DNA of 64,000 nucleotides, taken from CAXWPM01 sp965206125. Lineage in GTDB: Bacteria; Acidobacteriota; Terriglobia; 20CM-2-55-15. Shown in pieces: positions 1-8,555 of the stretch. Under the pieces are notes generated by a model. That model worked only from the letters and a program-made list of their open reading frames with translations, had not been told where the DNA came from and ran no database searches. The stretch is from the NCBI GenBank assembly GCA_965206125.1, contig CBDBIN010000042.1, positions 283,839-347,838 on the forward strand, in the 5' to 3' direction. Every line of letters starts with the position of its first letter. Within the stretch, counting starts at the first letter, position 1. Made by a program: the position numbers and the translations under genes.

Positions 1-795
1 CTCTTTGAGATCTCGAAGCGCGTGTTCGAGATCGAGCTGCGTCCGCTTTTTTCCCGTAACGTCCCGCGCGATACCCACAAAACCGATGACGTTGCCTTCG
101 TTGTCCTTGAGGCACGAAGCATTGGACGTGTGCCAGCGCCAGCCGCCGTCCTTGTGCTTAACGCGGTACTCGATACCGCTCTGCCTCGCGCCCGTTTCGA
201 TCACGGTGTTCAGGAACGCGTAGCACTTGTCAAGGTCGTCGGGATGGACGCGCGGTGCGAAACTGGTACCCACGACTTCAGACACGTCGTGACCGAGGAT
301 GTGGGTCCAGTTGGGGGACGCGTACGTGAAGACGCCGTCGGGCGTGAGGAGGTAAATGATGTCATTGGCGTTCTCGACGAGGTTGCGAAACCGTTGCTCG
401 CTGCGCTGGAGCAACTCTTCGGACGCCTTGCGGTCGGTGATGTCGTTCAGACCCGCGACGAGTACATTTTCGCCCCGGATCCTCGTCGCAACGACAGATG
501 CCAGCGCCCAATGCTCGTTTCCTCCCGACTCACGCAGCCGCACCTCATAGTTGCTTACGCGCCCGGTGCGTGCGACCTCGTCGAGAAGCGCCTGACGGTC
601 ATTGGGGTCGGCATAGAAGTCCGGCGTTTTTTGGCCGATGAGTTCATCGGCCGTAACATTGACGTACGCCCCAAGATTGTCGTTTGCGTACAGAACGGTC
701 CCGTCGGACACGCGGCTGATCAACAGCGGAAAGGGGGCCGCATCGAGGATCGTCCGGATCTCATCGGTGTGATCTGCCAATGGTTTGTCCGTCAA
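1..795 (-). CDS. PAS-domain sensor protein, C-terminus beyond the window
   Basis: The gene reads off the left edge, leaving 265 codons. Two PAS/PAC units are visible. The first (about residues 10-120) has LDAAPFPLLI and ends at NDITDRKASEELL; the second (about 125-255) has FRNLVENANDIIYLLTPDG and ends in GIARDVTGKKRTQLDLE. That layout is typical of the sensory part of a histidine kinase or GGDEF protein, whose output domain would lie outside the window. I chose the TTG at 795 because GGAGG lies 5 nt upstream; no ATG fits. The promoter-like element at 867-895 lies about 75 bp upstream. Function beyond PAS sensing is unknown. Confidence 0.8.
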   Translation of the reverse strand, partial: MTDKPLADHTDEIRTILDAAPFPLLISRVSDGTVLYANDNLGAYVNVTADELIGQKTPDFYADPNDRQALLDEVARTGRVSNYEVRLRESGGNEHWALASVVATRIRGENVLVAGLNDITDRKASEELLQRSEQRFRNLVENANDIIYLLTPDGVFTYASPNWTHILGHDVSEVVGTSFAPRVHPDDLDKCYAFLNTVIETGARQSGIEYRVKHKDGGWRWHTSNASCLKDNEGNVIGFVGIARDVTGKKRTQLDLEHALRDLKE

Positions 796-866
796 GAGAA
801 CCTCCAGCGCGACATCGCCAGCAACCCAATTGGCCAACGACCCCGAGCCCACGAAAATCTCGGTAA

Positions 867-895
867 ATACTACGAAAGGCGGGAATTGATAGCAA
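867..895 (-). promoter_or_regulatory. Candidate promoter, upstream-element copy 1
   Basis: On the minus strand TTGCTA (890-895) is followed after exactly 17 nt by TAGTAT (867-872) and then TTTACCG. The same arrangement with 17-nt spacing and a conserved GTAAATA (plus orientation) next to the -10 occurs at 6682-6710 and 21905-21933, each upstream of a minus-strand gene. The upstream half of this copy was separated from it by the IS element at 912-2361. Confidence 0.5.
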
Positions 896-911
896 TCAAA
901 CAGTCACACGG

Positions 912-2361
912 TGTAGTTGTTCAATGATTATGTCACCCATTAACTGTTCAGTGAAAATGTCACCCTGTGGGGATGAAGGAGAAAGTGACATTGAACTTAA
1001 AGGAACAGAAGCGGTTACTGGTCTTGAACCGAATCAACGAACGCAAGTTGACTGGAGAACAAGCCGCAGAGCTGTTGGGTTGGAGTGTGCGACACGTCTG
1101 GCGGATGTTGGCCCGGTATCGGTCCGAGGGGGCCGAAGCGTTGGCTCATGGAAACCGTGGGAAGAAGTCCCAACGTCGGATTCCGCCGGGCCAACGGAGC
1201 CGGATCGTGTCGCTGGCGCGCGGTGAATACGCCGGGGTCAATCAACAGCACCTGGCCGAGCTGCTCGCCGATCGGGAGCAGATGGCCATATCCCGATCCA
1301 CGCTGCGTCGCATCCTGTCCGAGGCGGGCATCGCCAGTCCCCGACGACAGCGACGGAGACGCCGTCATCGCCTCCGTCGGGAACGGTATCCCCAGGAAGG
1401 CATGCTCGTTCAGATCGATGGCTCCCGCCACGACTGGCTCCAGGGTCGGGGACCCCGTCTAACGTTACTGGTTGGCGTGGATGATGCCACCGGCAAGGTC
1501 GTCGGTGCTGTGTTCCGTCCCCAGGAAGACTCGCAAGGCTACTTCCTGCTCCTGCGTCAGATCGTTGAGGGCTACGGCCGGCCCATGGCTCTCTACCGCG
1601 ACCGTCACAGCATCTTCCAGGAGAACACCAAGAAGCTCTCCGTCGAGCAACAGCTGCAGGGACGGCCCGCACCCACCCAGTTTGGTCGTCTCCTCGATGA
1701 GTTGGAGATTCGTTCCATTCAGGCCTGGTCTCCTCAGGCCAAGGGACGGGTTGAACGGCTCTTCGGTACTCTTCAGGATCGCCTCATCACCGAACTCCGA
1801 CTCCATAACGTGTCCTCGGCACAAGCGGCTCAGCAGTTCCTCGATCCATTCCTCCTCGCCTTCAACCAGCGCTTCGCCGTGAAGTCTTCCGATTCCGTTC
1901 GTGCCTGGCGCAAACTCCCCCGCTCGGCGAAACTCGACTCGCTGTTCTCGTTCAAATTCGATCGCACCGTCTCCGCCGACAACATCGTTCGCATCGGCAA
2001 CGATCGCATCCAACTCGAGTCCGACTCCCGCCGCGCATCCTACGCCCGCGCTCGCGTTCAGGTTCACATCCGCATGGACGGACACATCGACGTTTACTAC
2101 AAGAACCGCTGCCTCACTTCTCGGCCCGCTCCACCCGAGGCTCCCGTTCTTCGTCTCCAGCAGATCCGCGCCGGCTTCTCCTCCAGATCCACGAAACCTT
2201 CAAAGAAGAAGCCGTCTCCTTTCAAACCTCCTCGCCAGTGGAAGTCCCAGGCCAAAGATCACCCCTGGCACCTCGACTATCGCGATATGTATGAACCCGT
2301 TTTCCCACCCAGGTGACATTTTTATTGAACACTTACCGTGACATTTTCATTGGACAGCAAC
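912..2361 (+). mobile_element. IS1202-group (ISNCY) insertion sequence
   Basis: The element carries one transposase gene. Its ends are related imperfect inverted repeats: left GTAGTTGTTCAATGATTATG (from 913) and right, read inwards, GTTGCTGTCCAATGAAAATG (from 2361). Each end has a second internal copy of a TGTTCARTRAAAATGTCACC-type motif. It is flanked by perfect 17-bp direct repeats ATCAAACAGTCACACGG (895-911 and 2362-2378). Long target duplications are known for IS1202-type elements. Joining the flanks restores a sequence similar to the repeat copy at 15729-15765, which supports these boundaries. Confidence 0.8.
973..2316 (+). CDS. IS1202/ISNCY-family transposase
   Basis: This DDE transposase of 447 aa is predicted to cut and join the element ends. 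An N-terminal helix-turn-helix (LTGEQAAELLGWSVRHVWRM, about residues 20-45) precedes a basic linker and a retroviral-integrase-like core. Candidate catalytic residues are D149 (VQIDGSRHDW), D210 (YRDRH) and E261 (KGRVERLFGTLQDR). The C-terminal beta-rich region is typical of ISNCY transposases. The frame is open and undamaged, so the element could still be active. ATG 973 was chosen; a GTG at 967 is the alternative and neither has a strong ribosome site. Confidence 0.85.
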   Translation: MKEKVTLNLKEQKRLLVLNRINERKLTGEQAAELLGWSVRHVWRMLARYRSEGAEALAHGNRGKKSQRRIPPGQRSRIVSLARGEYAGVNQQHLAELLADREQMAISRSTLRRILSEAGIASPRRQRRRRRHRLRRERYPQEGMLVQIDGSRHDWLQGRGPRLTLLVGVDDATGKVVGAVFRPQEDSQGYFLLLRQIVEGYGRPMALYRDRHSIFQENTKKLSVEQQLQGRPAPTQFGRLLDELEIRSIQAWSPQAKGRVERLFGTLQDRLITELRLHNVSSAQAAQQFLDPFLLAFNQRFAVKSSDSVRAWRKLPRSAKLDSLFSFKFDRTVSADNIVRIGNDRIQLESDSRRASYARARVQVHIRMDGHIDVYYKNRCLTSRPAPPEAPVLRLQQIRAGFSSRSTKPSKKKPSPFKPPRQWKSQAKDHPWHLDYRDMYEPVFPPR

Positions 2362-2511
2362 ATCAAACAGTCACACGGACGCTTAAACGTCTTCCCGATA
2401 AATTTTAAACGCGCCAAGAACGCGAGCTTTCGACGGCATGCACCTTTCCGAGTCGGCGACTTATCGGGAGTTGGGACAACGCCGCGAACACTCCGGCGAG
2501 TACCGGGACTT

Positions 2512-2916
2512 TCAAGATTGGGAGGAATCGGGATCTTTTGGTCTCCTAATCAAAACCAGGCTTCCAATTACTCCAACCCAAAAGAACAAAGTCGTCCCAT
2601 AAAGGAGGGCTTCTACGGAAACTTCAAGATCCCCATAACCCTTAAGCCTGAACCATTCGTAACCGATAAACAATATGAGCAGCAGTGTTGTGGTGATTCC
2701 CGTCAGAAACAAAAATCCCCTTGTCATTCCGGTTGCCTCTGATTTGACAGTCACACCCATCAAACCAATCCCTCCTATGAATAAGAGGGAAAAGAAGATG
2801 TAATTGACAAGATTGTACTGGGTGTCCTGCAGAAAACCACTCAAGAAGGTCAGTACGTATACCACCGCCAAGGCAGAAGCTATTATTCTCAACCTTGTTG
2901 GATTCTCGTCACTCAT
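2512..2916 (-). CDS. Small membrane protein with four predicted helices
   Basis: The 134-aa product has hydrophobic segments at about residues 10-28, 37-55, 65-84 and 105-123, with a charged C-terminus (RRPKDPDSSQS). I do not recognise a family. Its ATG overlaps the stop of the kinase stub at 2913-3053 (ATGA), so it was probably co-translated with that kinase gene before the kinase decayed. It could be a membrane accessory left over from a kinase operon, but no function can be assigned. Confidence 0.6.
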   Translation of the reverse strand: MSDENPTRLRIIASALAVVYVLTFLSGFLQDTQYNLVNYIFFSLLFIGGIGLMGVTVKSEATGMTRGFLFLTGITTTLLLILFIGYEWFRLKGYGDLEVSVEALLYGTTLFFWVGVIGSLVLIRRPKDPDSSQS

Positions 2917-3053
2917 TGTGCGAACTCTTCGGGAAGGGTCTTGATGGCGACTTCACGCCCGAGTTTGGGGTCCCGGGAACGCCACACATCGCCCATGCCA
3001 CCTTTGCCGAGCTTGTCGGTGATCTCGTAGTGGCCCAGCGTCTGGCCGATCAT
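2913..3053 (-). pseudogene. N-terminal stub of a Ser/Thr protein kinase (46 codons)
   Basis: The frame encodes only the start of a Pkn-type kinase: the glycine-rich loop LGKGGMGDVW (residues 15-24), then REVAIKTL with the ATP-binding lysine, and it stops after PEEFAQ. The alphaC helix, HRD loop and DFG motif are absent, so it cannot be active. The same part of a kinase is found as a stub at 25507-25648, and the complete relative is at 22751-25501. The stop codon overlaps the next gene's ATG. Confidence 0.75.
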
Positions 3054-3190
3054 GGCGCCGGCACCCGTTCCTTCATTTCTTCAAACCAGTTCTATTGCCA
3101 GAATCACCTGCAACGGAACACCGCCGTCGGTCGTTTCGCCGCGTTGAACATGAGAACTCCGCAAAGGGTCAGCTCGACGCGCTGGTCACC
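3050..3190 (-). pseudogene. C-terminal remnant of a second WD40-type Ser/Thr kinase
   Basis: Minus-strand translation gives VQRGETTDGGVPLQVIL and then, after a 7-bp frame-breaking insertion, NWFEEMKERVPAP and a stop. This matches the usual tail of acidobacterial kinases with beta-propellers; the intact gene here ends in a similar NVVLNWFEELNRLAP motif. Its stop overlaps the ATG of the kinase stub at 3053 (ATGA), so two tandem kinase genes once stood here and nearly everything between their joined ends has been lost. Confidence 0.6.
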
Positions 3191-3191
3191 C

Positions 3192-3818
3192 TCAGGAGTC
3201 GGCATCCTCACGAACGTCCTTGAGGTAGTACGCGAACACCCCCGCGGCAATCAACCCGGCCGACAGCGCCTTCAGAACGAATCGAGCCGTCAGAGCGTCG
3301 CCAAGGAAGTTGTAGACCACAGTGCTGAACACACCGAGCAGGACGAATGAAGACACGACCATAGTCAAATAGGTCAGTTTTCTGCGCATGTCGGATGCCA
3401 GCAGGGAAGGGTCCCGTCGGATCGCACGATTTGTCACTCGCGTCAGAAAATAGAAAACGGGCAACGCGACAATCAGAATGGAAGTGGACCAGCGAATGGC
3501 ATCGTCTATCTGCAAGCCCGGTTGGCCGGGGAACGGGAAGCTTCGATTGATGAATTGGAAAGCCAGGTTTCCCAGGTTGAAGGCGCTCAGATACATCGTG
3601 GCGAACAGAATCAGATAGATGAACGCCTCACGTGCTTCTGACTTTCGCGGTCTTGGTACCGGCACACCGTACGCGCTCTCACCGTAGCTCGCGAGGGCCT
3701 GCCGGACTTGCGGTTCCGCCCAACCAACATCAAGTAGATCAGACCGAATCTCTTTCTGGGATATGCCCTGCGCCATCGCGTCCTTCACGAAGCCATACAA
3801 TTGATCATTAGCGCCCAT
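3192..3818 (-). CDS. DUF5671-like membrane protein
   Basis: The product is about 208 aa. A soluble N-terminal part (about residues 1-60, with GISQKEIRSDLLDVGWAEPQ resembling a short UBA-like helical module) is followed by four to five transmembrane segments. The segment pattern resembles DUF5671 proteins of unknown function. ATG 3818 is preferred because AGGAG lies upstream; an in-frame TTG lies six codons earlier. The IS3 element begins 33 bp upstream, so the native promoter has probably been displaced. Confidence 0.65.
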   Translation of the reverse strand: MGANDQLYGFVKDAMAQGISQKEIRSDLLDVGWAEPQVRQALASYGESAYGVPVPRPRKSEAREAFIYLILFATMYLSAFNLGNLAFQFINRSFPFPGQPGLQIDDAIRWSTSILIVALPVFYFLTRVTNRAIRRDPSLLASDMRRKLTYLTMVVSSFVLLGVFSTVVYNFLGDALTARFVLKALSAGLIAAGVFAYYLKDVREDADS

Positions 3819-3880
3819 GTCGAACTCTCTCCTCAATGCAAATAGTAGACTGAACCATCCCGGGTTTCCCGGAGACGGTT

Positions 3881-4792
3881 TTAGTTGAGTCCGGCCTCGA
3901 CGAGGCTGGACGGCTGATTCTTATAATACATCTGCTCAAACTCCGCCGGAGGGATGTCGCCGATCGGCTCCAGCAATCGTTTGTCGTTGTACCAGCACAC
4001 CCAATCCAGCGTTGCGAACTCGACATCGTCGAGCCCCCTCCAGGGTCCCTCCCGGCGAATGACTTCAGTCTTGTACAGGCCGATGATGGATTCAGCGAGG
4101 GCGTTGTCGTAGGAATCCCCGATGCTTCCGACGGGGGGTTCGATGCCCGCATCGGCCAATCGTTCGGTGTATCGGATCGACAGGTACTGCACGCCACGAT
4201 CGCTGTGATGGACCAGGCCGGCCGTGTCTGAACGCGACCAGAGGGCCTGTTCGAGCGCATCCAGGGCAATGTCGGTCTTCAGTGAGCTTGTCGCCCTCCA
4301 GCCGACGATCTTGCGGGAGAAGACATCGATGACGAAGGCAACGTAAACGAATCCACGCTAGGTGGCGACGTAAGTCAGATCGGCCACCCACAGCTGGTTG
4401 GGTCGGGTCGCACTGAAGTTGCGATCGACAAGATCGGGCGGTCGCAGCGCAGATTCATCCGGCACCGTCGTCTTGAACTTCCGGCCCCGCACCACACCCG
4501 CAAGGCCCATGTCCCGCATCAGTCGGGCCACGGTGCAGCGGGCCACCTTCTGTCCTTCACGGTTGAGCTGCTTCCAGACTTTCCGGGCGCCATAGACCCG
4601 GCGGTTCTCCCGCCAGACCCGATCCACCTCGACGCGAAGTTCGACGTCCCGCTTCGCCCTCACCGGCAATCGTTCCGGATCCCTCCGCCGTGCCTCATGC
4701 TCGTAGTACGTCGACGGGGCAATCGGCAGCATCCTGCAGATCGACTCGACCCCATACTGGCTCCGATTCCGATCGACGAACTCGGTCACCAC
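3881..4792 (-). pseudogene. IS3-family transposase OrfB with an in-frame amber codon
   Basis: OrfB has the IS3 integrase core: first Asp in LWVADLTYVAT, second in HHSDRGVQYL and the Glu in YDNALAESIIGLYK. The frame is interrupted by a TAG at 4358-4360, directly after VAT, where family members have Trp (TGG), so a single G-to-A change explains it. Downstream, RGFVYVAFVIDVFSRKIVGW continues in the same frame to the normal end at 3881. All catalytic residues remain, so the gene would be functional if the stop were reverted or read through. Confidence 0.85.
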
Positions 4793-5109
4793 TTCCCTCG
4801 GCGGTCGAGCTCCGCCTGCGCGAAAAACGCGGATGCCTTCTTCAGGATCTCGTTCGCTCGCTTCAGCTCACGATTCTCCCGTTCCAGTTCCTTCAGCCGA
4901 CGTTTCTCGTCCGTCGTCAGGCCCGCACGCTGCCCGGTGTCCCGCTCGGCTTGCCGCACCCACTTTCGCAGCGTCTCAGCTGTGCACCCGATCTTCGACG
5001 CGATCGACGCCATCGCCGCCCACTGGGAGTCGTACTCTCTCTGGTGCTCAAATACCATCCGCACTGCACGTTCACGAACCTCTGGTGAATATCTGCTTGG
5101 TCTTCCCAT
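4786..5109 (-). CDS. IS3-family transposase OrfA
   Basis: This 107-aa protein has an N-terminal helix-turn-helix (MASIASKIGCTAETLRKWVR, about residues 32-51) and a C-terminal leucine-zipper coiled coil (LKELERENRELKRANEILKK, about 73-92). That is the standard OrfA arrangement for binding the terminal repeats. Its end overlaps the beginning of OrfB (4786-4792), where IS3 elements usually make an OrfAB fusion by -1 frameshifting. Confidence 0.88.
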   Translation of the reverse strand: MGRPSRYSPEVRERAVRMVFEHQREYDSQWAAMASIASKIGCTAETLRKWVRQAERDTGQRAGLTTDEKRRLKELERENRELKRANEILKKASAFFAQAELDRRGKW

Positions 5110-5204
5110 AACCCCATCCTCTCAAGAAATGGAGTCGCCGGAAAACCCGGGGCGGTTCAGACCAACGTTCGCGACACCTCGACCCTCTTCAACCCTGCCG
5201 GTTT

Positions 5205-5700
5205 TCAGGCAGCAATCTGGTAGATGACCTCGTGTTCCTGATGGCTCCAATCGAGGAGGAGCGCGAAGCCCAATGCTTGCACAAACATCGCCCCTCCAGC
5301 TCCCATTCCCTGTGTTTTTAGGCCGAGCAACCCGCCCAACGCGCCAATCCCCAGGCCCCACAGAGTCCCGTTTTCGAGAGTGTCAGCGTCAGTAGCGGTG
5401 ATTTCCAGAACGTCGGCCTTCGCGATGTTCACTTCGTTCGCCTCCCCGGTCTTAACTCTCAATTGGTCCTGGCTGGATTCTTGGAAGGCGCCCCGAAATG
5501 GTCATTCCGGTCTCAAGAAGAAGGAGGATTCCTGTCCCGGGAGATGTCGCGTCGAGTTTGTCCCAACGGTTCAGGACGGGGAGAGGATCATTGAAAACAG
5601 CTCGGTGAACAACACAACCCGGAGCGTTGAGGAACAACGCTGCGGCACAGATGAACTTCAAGTGAGTGGTCATCCTATGCCTCCCTTCGGCCGCCGCCAT
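5205..5700 (-). pseudogene. Exported small protein split by a one-base frameshift
   Basis: Two overlapping frames (5452-5700 and 5205-5462) look like one gene. The first starts with MTTHLKFICAAALFLNAPGC, a lipoprotein-type signal with a Cys, and ends in LLLLETGMTISG. The second runs as a natural continuation (GAFQESSQDQLRVKTGEA, then ADVLEITATDAD and a Gly-rich hydrophobic segment LWGLGIGALGGLLGL). Removing one G from the GGGG run near 5500 joins them. The joined protein resembles small exported proteins with an LSm/SH3-like beta module plus a glycine zipper. It could be a genuine mutation or a read error. Confidence 0.5.
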
Positions 5701-5802
5701 CCCAAGAGCCTCACGCTCAGGACGACTGCAATATTACGTGCAACAAGGAGGGCCTCTCAGGGTGACCTGTGACAGTTTCTTTGCTATCACAAGAGGCGGG
5801 GG

Positions 5803-5860
5803 TTAATAGCAATCAAACAGTCACATGGCTGTATTACCGCGTACCCTTCCTAGTGAAAAC
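5803..5860 (-). repeat. Upstream-element copy 2
   Basis: TAGCAATCAAACAGTCACATGG (from 5807) matches copy 1 almost base for base. The minus-strand -35-like TTGCTA is at 5807-5812, but the -10 position is poor. The copy lies about 100 bp upstream of the frameshifted gene ending at 5700, in the same relative orientation as the other copies. Confidence 0.5.
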
Positions 5861-5977
5861 GCCGGAAAAACAGTGCTTTCTCGACCGAATTCACTATTCC
5901 GATGGCCACTTCCCGAGCACATGGCATCGATTGAGGTGCGATACCTACTTGAGTTCGTTAGAGTGGCAGTGCCGGTC

Positions 5978-6619
5978 CTAAGGACCTTCCCCTATCTCAC
6001 GGGCGACCCCCTTCACGTGCTCGATCGCGTCCGGGTCTCCACTGGCATCCGCGGCCGCGCTCGCCCGCTCCAGCCACTCGCGGCTCCCTTCCAGGTCCCC
6101 TTCACGAAACGCCAACAGCGCCAGGCAGGCGGCACCTTCCGCAACGCCGGCCTGAATGTCGAGAGCCCTGTACAGGTCGTGCGCCTCACGCCATAGCAGG
6201 CTGGCCTCATCGGTCGCGGCACGCTCTACCTTTACCACCGCGAGATAACGAACCGCGTTGGCGAGGTCGAGTGATAGCGGCTCTCCGTGGCTCCGATGAA
6301 GATCAAGGGCCTCCTGGTAGCAGGATTCCGCTCGCTCGATGTCGCCCATTTCCTGGAGCACCTGGCCAAAGTGTCTGACCGTGTGCGACAGCTTCAAGGG
6401 CTCGTCCAACTCACGCAGCAGCGCTACCGACTCTTCGTAGTGCCGAGTTGCGGCCGTGTGGTCCGAGCGCCACCGCTCCAGCTCGCCGAGCTCTCTCAGG
6501 GTGCTCGCGAGGTCGATCGACGTACCCTCTCCGCGCAGTCGCTCGACGGTCTCAATCAGGAACTGCCTCGCTCCATCGACCCCCAGGTCGCGGATTCTCC
6601 CCCTCAGACTTTGATGCAT
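5978..6619 (-). CDS. Tetratricopeptide-repeat protein
   Basis: The 213-aa protein has no signal peptide or membrane segment and consists of about four TPR helix pairs. Examples are STLRELGELERWRSDHTAAT, HTVRHFGQVLQEMGDIERAE with YQEALDLHR, and ACLALLAFREGDLEGSREWL. Such repeats mediate protein-protein contacts; no catalytic domain is fused. It stands alone with a candidate promoter at 6682-6710. It may be a fragment of a larger TPR regulator, but the start and end look natural. Confidence 0.7.
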   Translation of the reverse strand: MHQSLRGRIRDLGVDGARQFLIETVERLRGEGTSIDLASTLRELGELERWRSDHTAATRHYEESVALLRELDEPLKLSHTVRHFGQVLQEMGDIERAESCYQEALDLHRSHGEPLSLDLANAVRYLAVVKVERAATDEASLLWREAHDLYRALDIQAGVAEGAACLALLAFREGDLEGSREWLERASAAADASGDPDAIEHVKGVAREIGEGP

Positions 6620-7094
6620 CTCCTCCTCCGTTTCATCGCCCCCCCAGTTACGAGTGTCGAGCCGTGCTGAATCACTCGTAAATAAAACTACAGTGGCAAC
6701 TTGAGATCAATCAGAAGGTCACTTGCCTTTCCCGACGAGAACCACTTTGGAGTATCGGCGATGACACGTGCATGTGGTTCTCCGCCGACCCCAACTTCGG
6801 GCTGGGACCGATTTGATGGACTTGGATCACCAGATCGATCAGCATAGTTCCTGATGTGGCACGCCCGCATGCGTTCCGGGAAACAGCCCGCGTCGGTGCC
6901 AGGGCCTGAAGACTAGCGCAAGGTTTCTGAGCGCCACCGTACCTTGAGAAGTTCGTAGTAGGTCGACGAATGATTGACACTCATGAATGCCTGCGATGGT
7001 TGCAGTGCCGGACGCCTCCCTCAGAGGTCGTTACGGGACCAGGTCGCCTTGGCGGTGTGGGCAGAGAGAGCCGAGCTCGATCAGGAGGATTATC
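6620..7094. other. Intergenic region with upstream-element copy 3
   Basis: No convincing gene is visible. A weak minus-strand frame at 6711-6980 lacks coding character. The region holds the candidate promoter at 6682-6710, and AACCACTTTGGAGTATCGGC (about 6736-6757) matches a segment downstream of copy 5 (15799-15822), so the repeat family extends about 100 bp here. The AGGAGG that decides the next gene's TTG start is at 7083-7088. Confidence 0.5.
6682..6710 (-). promoter_or_regulatory. Candidate promoter, upstream-element copy 3
   Basis: Minus-strand TTGATC (6705-6710), 17 nt, TTTTAT (6682-6687), then TTACGAGTGAT. It is nearly identical in plan to 21905-21933 (TTGACC, 17 nt, TCTTAT, TTACGGGTGAT) and lies about 60 bp upstream of the TPR gene start at 6619. 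Confidence 0.55.
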
Positions 7095-8555
7095 TTGAAT
7101 ACGAACCGAATTGTCCCAGTCGTTGTGCTGTGCGGACTCCTGTTGGGAGTCGGGCAACCCAGCTTTACCGGAGCCCCGGCTTCCATTGCTTCGCAAGCCG
7201 GCTTCGACGAAAACTACAGTGTCGAGGCGAGGACCGCGGCCGGCGCCCACTTCATATGCGCGGGCCTGTGGGTGGTGGGACGAGTCTATGAACGAACGCC
7301 GGAACAAATCGTGGCCGACGACGTCGCGCGGTTTCCGACGTGGGGATGGGACCGTTCTTTCCGTTACAACGTGGACTGGGAGCGACACCGTGTCAGCGTA
7401 TACAGCCCGACCACGCCGCCGCGCACTGCTGTATACACCGGCGATCAGGGCTGCACCATCCTTCCCCGAGGCGAGGACACGGTTCATTTCGAGCCCACTC
7501 CGGTTCCCCGCAACGTTCCTGACCCACGGACAACTCCGTGGCCGACCGGCGATGGCGAGGCTGACACCCCGTTGCCGGACGGGGTGGACATCGAACGCGT
7601 CGACGCGGCCCTCGAGTGGGCCATGGCGCAGGAAGCCCAAAACACCCGCTCAATCGTCGTCGTGTATGACGGAAAGATCATCGGCGAACGGTATGCACCC
7701 GGCTGGACCAAAGACACGCCGCAGATCAGCTGGTCTGAAGGAAAGAGCATCACGTCAGCGCTCGTGGGAATCCTCGTCGAGCAGGGTGAGTTCTCCGTCG
7801 ATGATTTCGCGCCGATCGAGGAATGGCGCCGAGAGGACGATCCCCGGGGACAGATCCGGATTCGCGACCTGTTGCGGATGAGCAGCGGCCTCGACTTCCC
7901 AAACCTCGGCATGCAGGGGCCCCACTCGTTCCGGCGGGACAATGATCACATGAGAGGTTACTTCGACGGCTTCAACATCTTCGAGAATGCGGTCAGCAAA
8001 CCGCTGGAGCTCCCTCCCAACACGGAACGGCGTTACCGCAACAGCGATCCTCAGATGCTCACCTATATCGCAAAAAATGTTGTCGGAGCGCGGGGCGAGA
8101 ACTTCCTGACGTTCCCGCAGCGTGCGCTGTTCGACCGGATAGGTGCACGCAGCTTCGTTCTGGAGACCGACGCGTGGGGCAACTTCGTCCTGACTGGATT
8201 CGACTTCGGATCTGCGCGCGACTGGGCGCGTTTCGGCCTGCTGCACCTGTGGGACGGAGTGTGGGAAGGCGAGCGCATCCTGCCCGAAGGCTGGGTCGAG
8301 TTCATCTCGACTCCCGCACCCGCTGACCCGACGAGAAGCTATGGGGGACTGTTCTGGCTGAACCGGGGCCGGTCGATGGACCGAGTGCCGGAAGACGCAT
8401 TCTGGGCGTCCGGACATATGGGGCAGACGACGATGGTGATCCCCTCCCGTAACCTCGTGATCACGCGCCAGGGTCCGAGCCCGGTCGGAACACGCGGCTA
8501 CCTGAACGAGTTCGTCGGGCGGCTTCTGGAAAGTCTTCCTGACGCCCGCTTATGA
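7095..8555 (+). CDS. Exported beta-lactamase-fold serine hydrolase
   Basis: This 486-aa protein is a beta-lactamase/transpeptidase-fold hydrolase, probably periplasmic. I chose TTG 7095 because AGGAGG (7083-7088) is correctly spaced; it begins with a clean signal peptide (NRIVPVVVLCGLLLGVG). Catalytic motifs are S214-E-G-K217 (SWSEGKSITSALVG), Y314-R-N316 (RYRNSDPQML) and H441-M-G443 (ASGHMGQTTMV). The SEGK/GHMGQ pattern is closest to the CubicO/6-aminohexanoate-dimer hydrolase branch. It could act as an esterase, amidase or peptidase; the substrate cannot be read from the sequence. Confidence 0.85.
   Translation: MNTNRIVPVVVLCGLLLGVGQPSFTGAPASIASQAGFDENYSVEARTAAGAHFICAGLWVVGRVYERTPEQIVADDVARFPTWGWDRSFRYNVDWERHRVSVYSPTTPPRTAVYTGDQGCTILPRGEDTVHFEPTPVPRNVPDPRTTPWPTGDGEADTPLPDGVDIERVDAALEWAMAQEAQNTRSIVVVYDGKIIGERYAPGWTKDTPQISWSEGKSITSALVGILVEQGEFSVDDFAPIEEWRREDDPRGQIRIRDLLRMSSGLDFPNLGMQGPHSFRRDNDHMRGYFDGFNIFENAVSKPLELPPNTERRYRNSDPQMLTYIAKNVVGARGENFLTFPQRALFDRIGARSFVLETDAWGNFVLTGFDFGSARDWARFGLLHLWDGVWEGERILPEGWVEFISTPAPADPTRSYGGLFWLNRGRSMDRVPEDAFWASGHMGQTTMVIPSRNLVITRQGPSPVGTRGYLNEFVGRLLESLPDARL

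Larger units (their letters stand above)
3851..5159 (-). mobile_element. IS3-family insertion sequence (transposase broken by an amber codon)
   Basis: Terminal inverted repeats are TGAACCATCCCGGGTTTCCC (from 3851) and, reading inward from 5159, TGAACCGCCCCGGGTTTTCC; the match continues a few bases further. Direct repeats of 3 bp (GAC at 3848-3850 and 5160-5162) fit IS3-family target duplication. The element encodes OrfA and OrfB in overlapping frames on the minus strand. OrfB has an internal stop, so this copy is probably immobile unless the amber codon is suppressed. Confidence 0.88.

Noticed and set aside
22..927. Plus-strand frame of 301 codons at the left edge
   Set aside because: The minus strand encodes two clear PAS domains over the same bases, so this frame is a shadow.
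6711..6980. Minus-strand frame of 89 codons
   Set aside because: Overlaps the upstream repeat element, has no ribosome site and no protein-like pattern.
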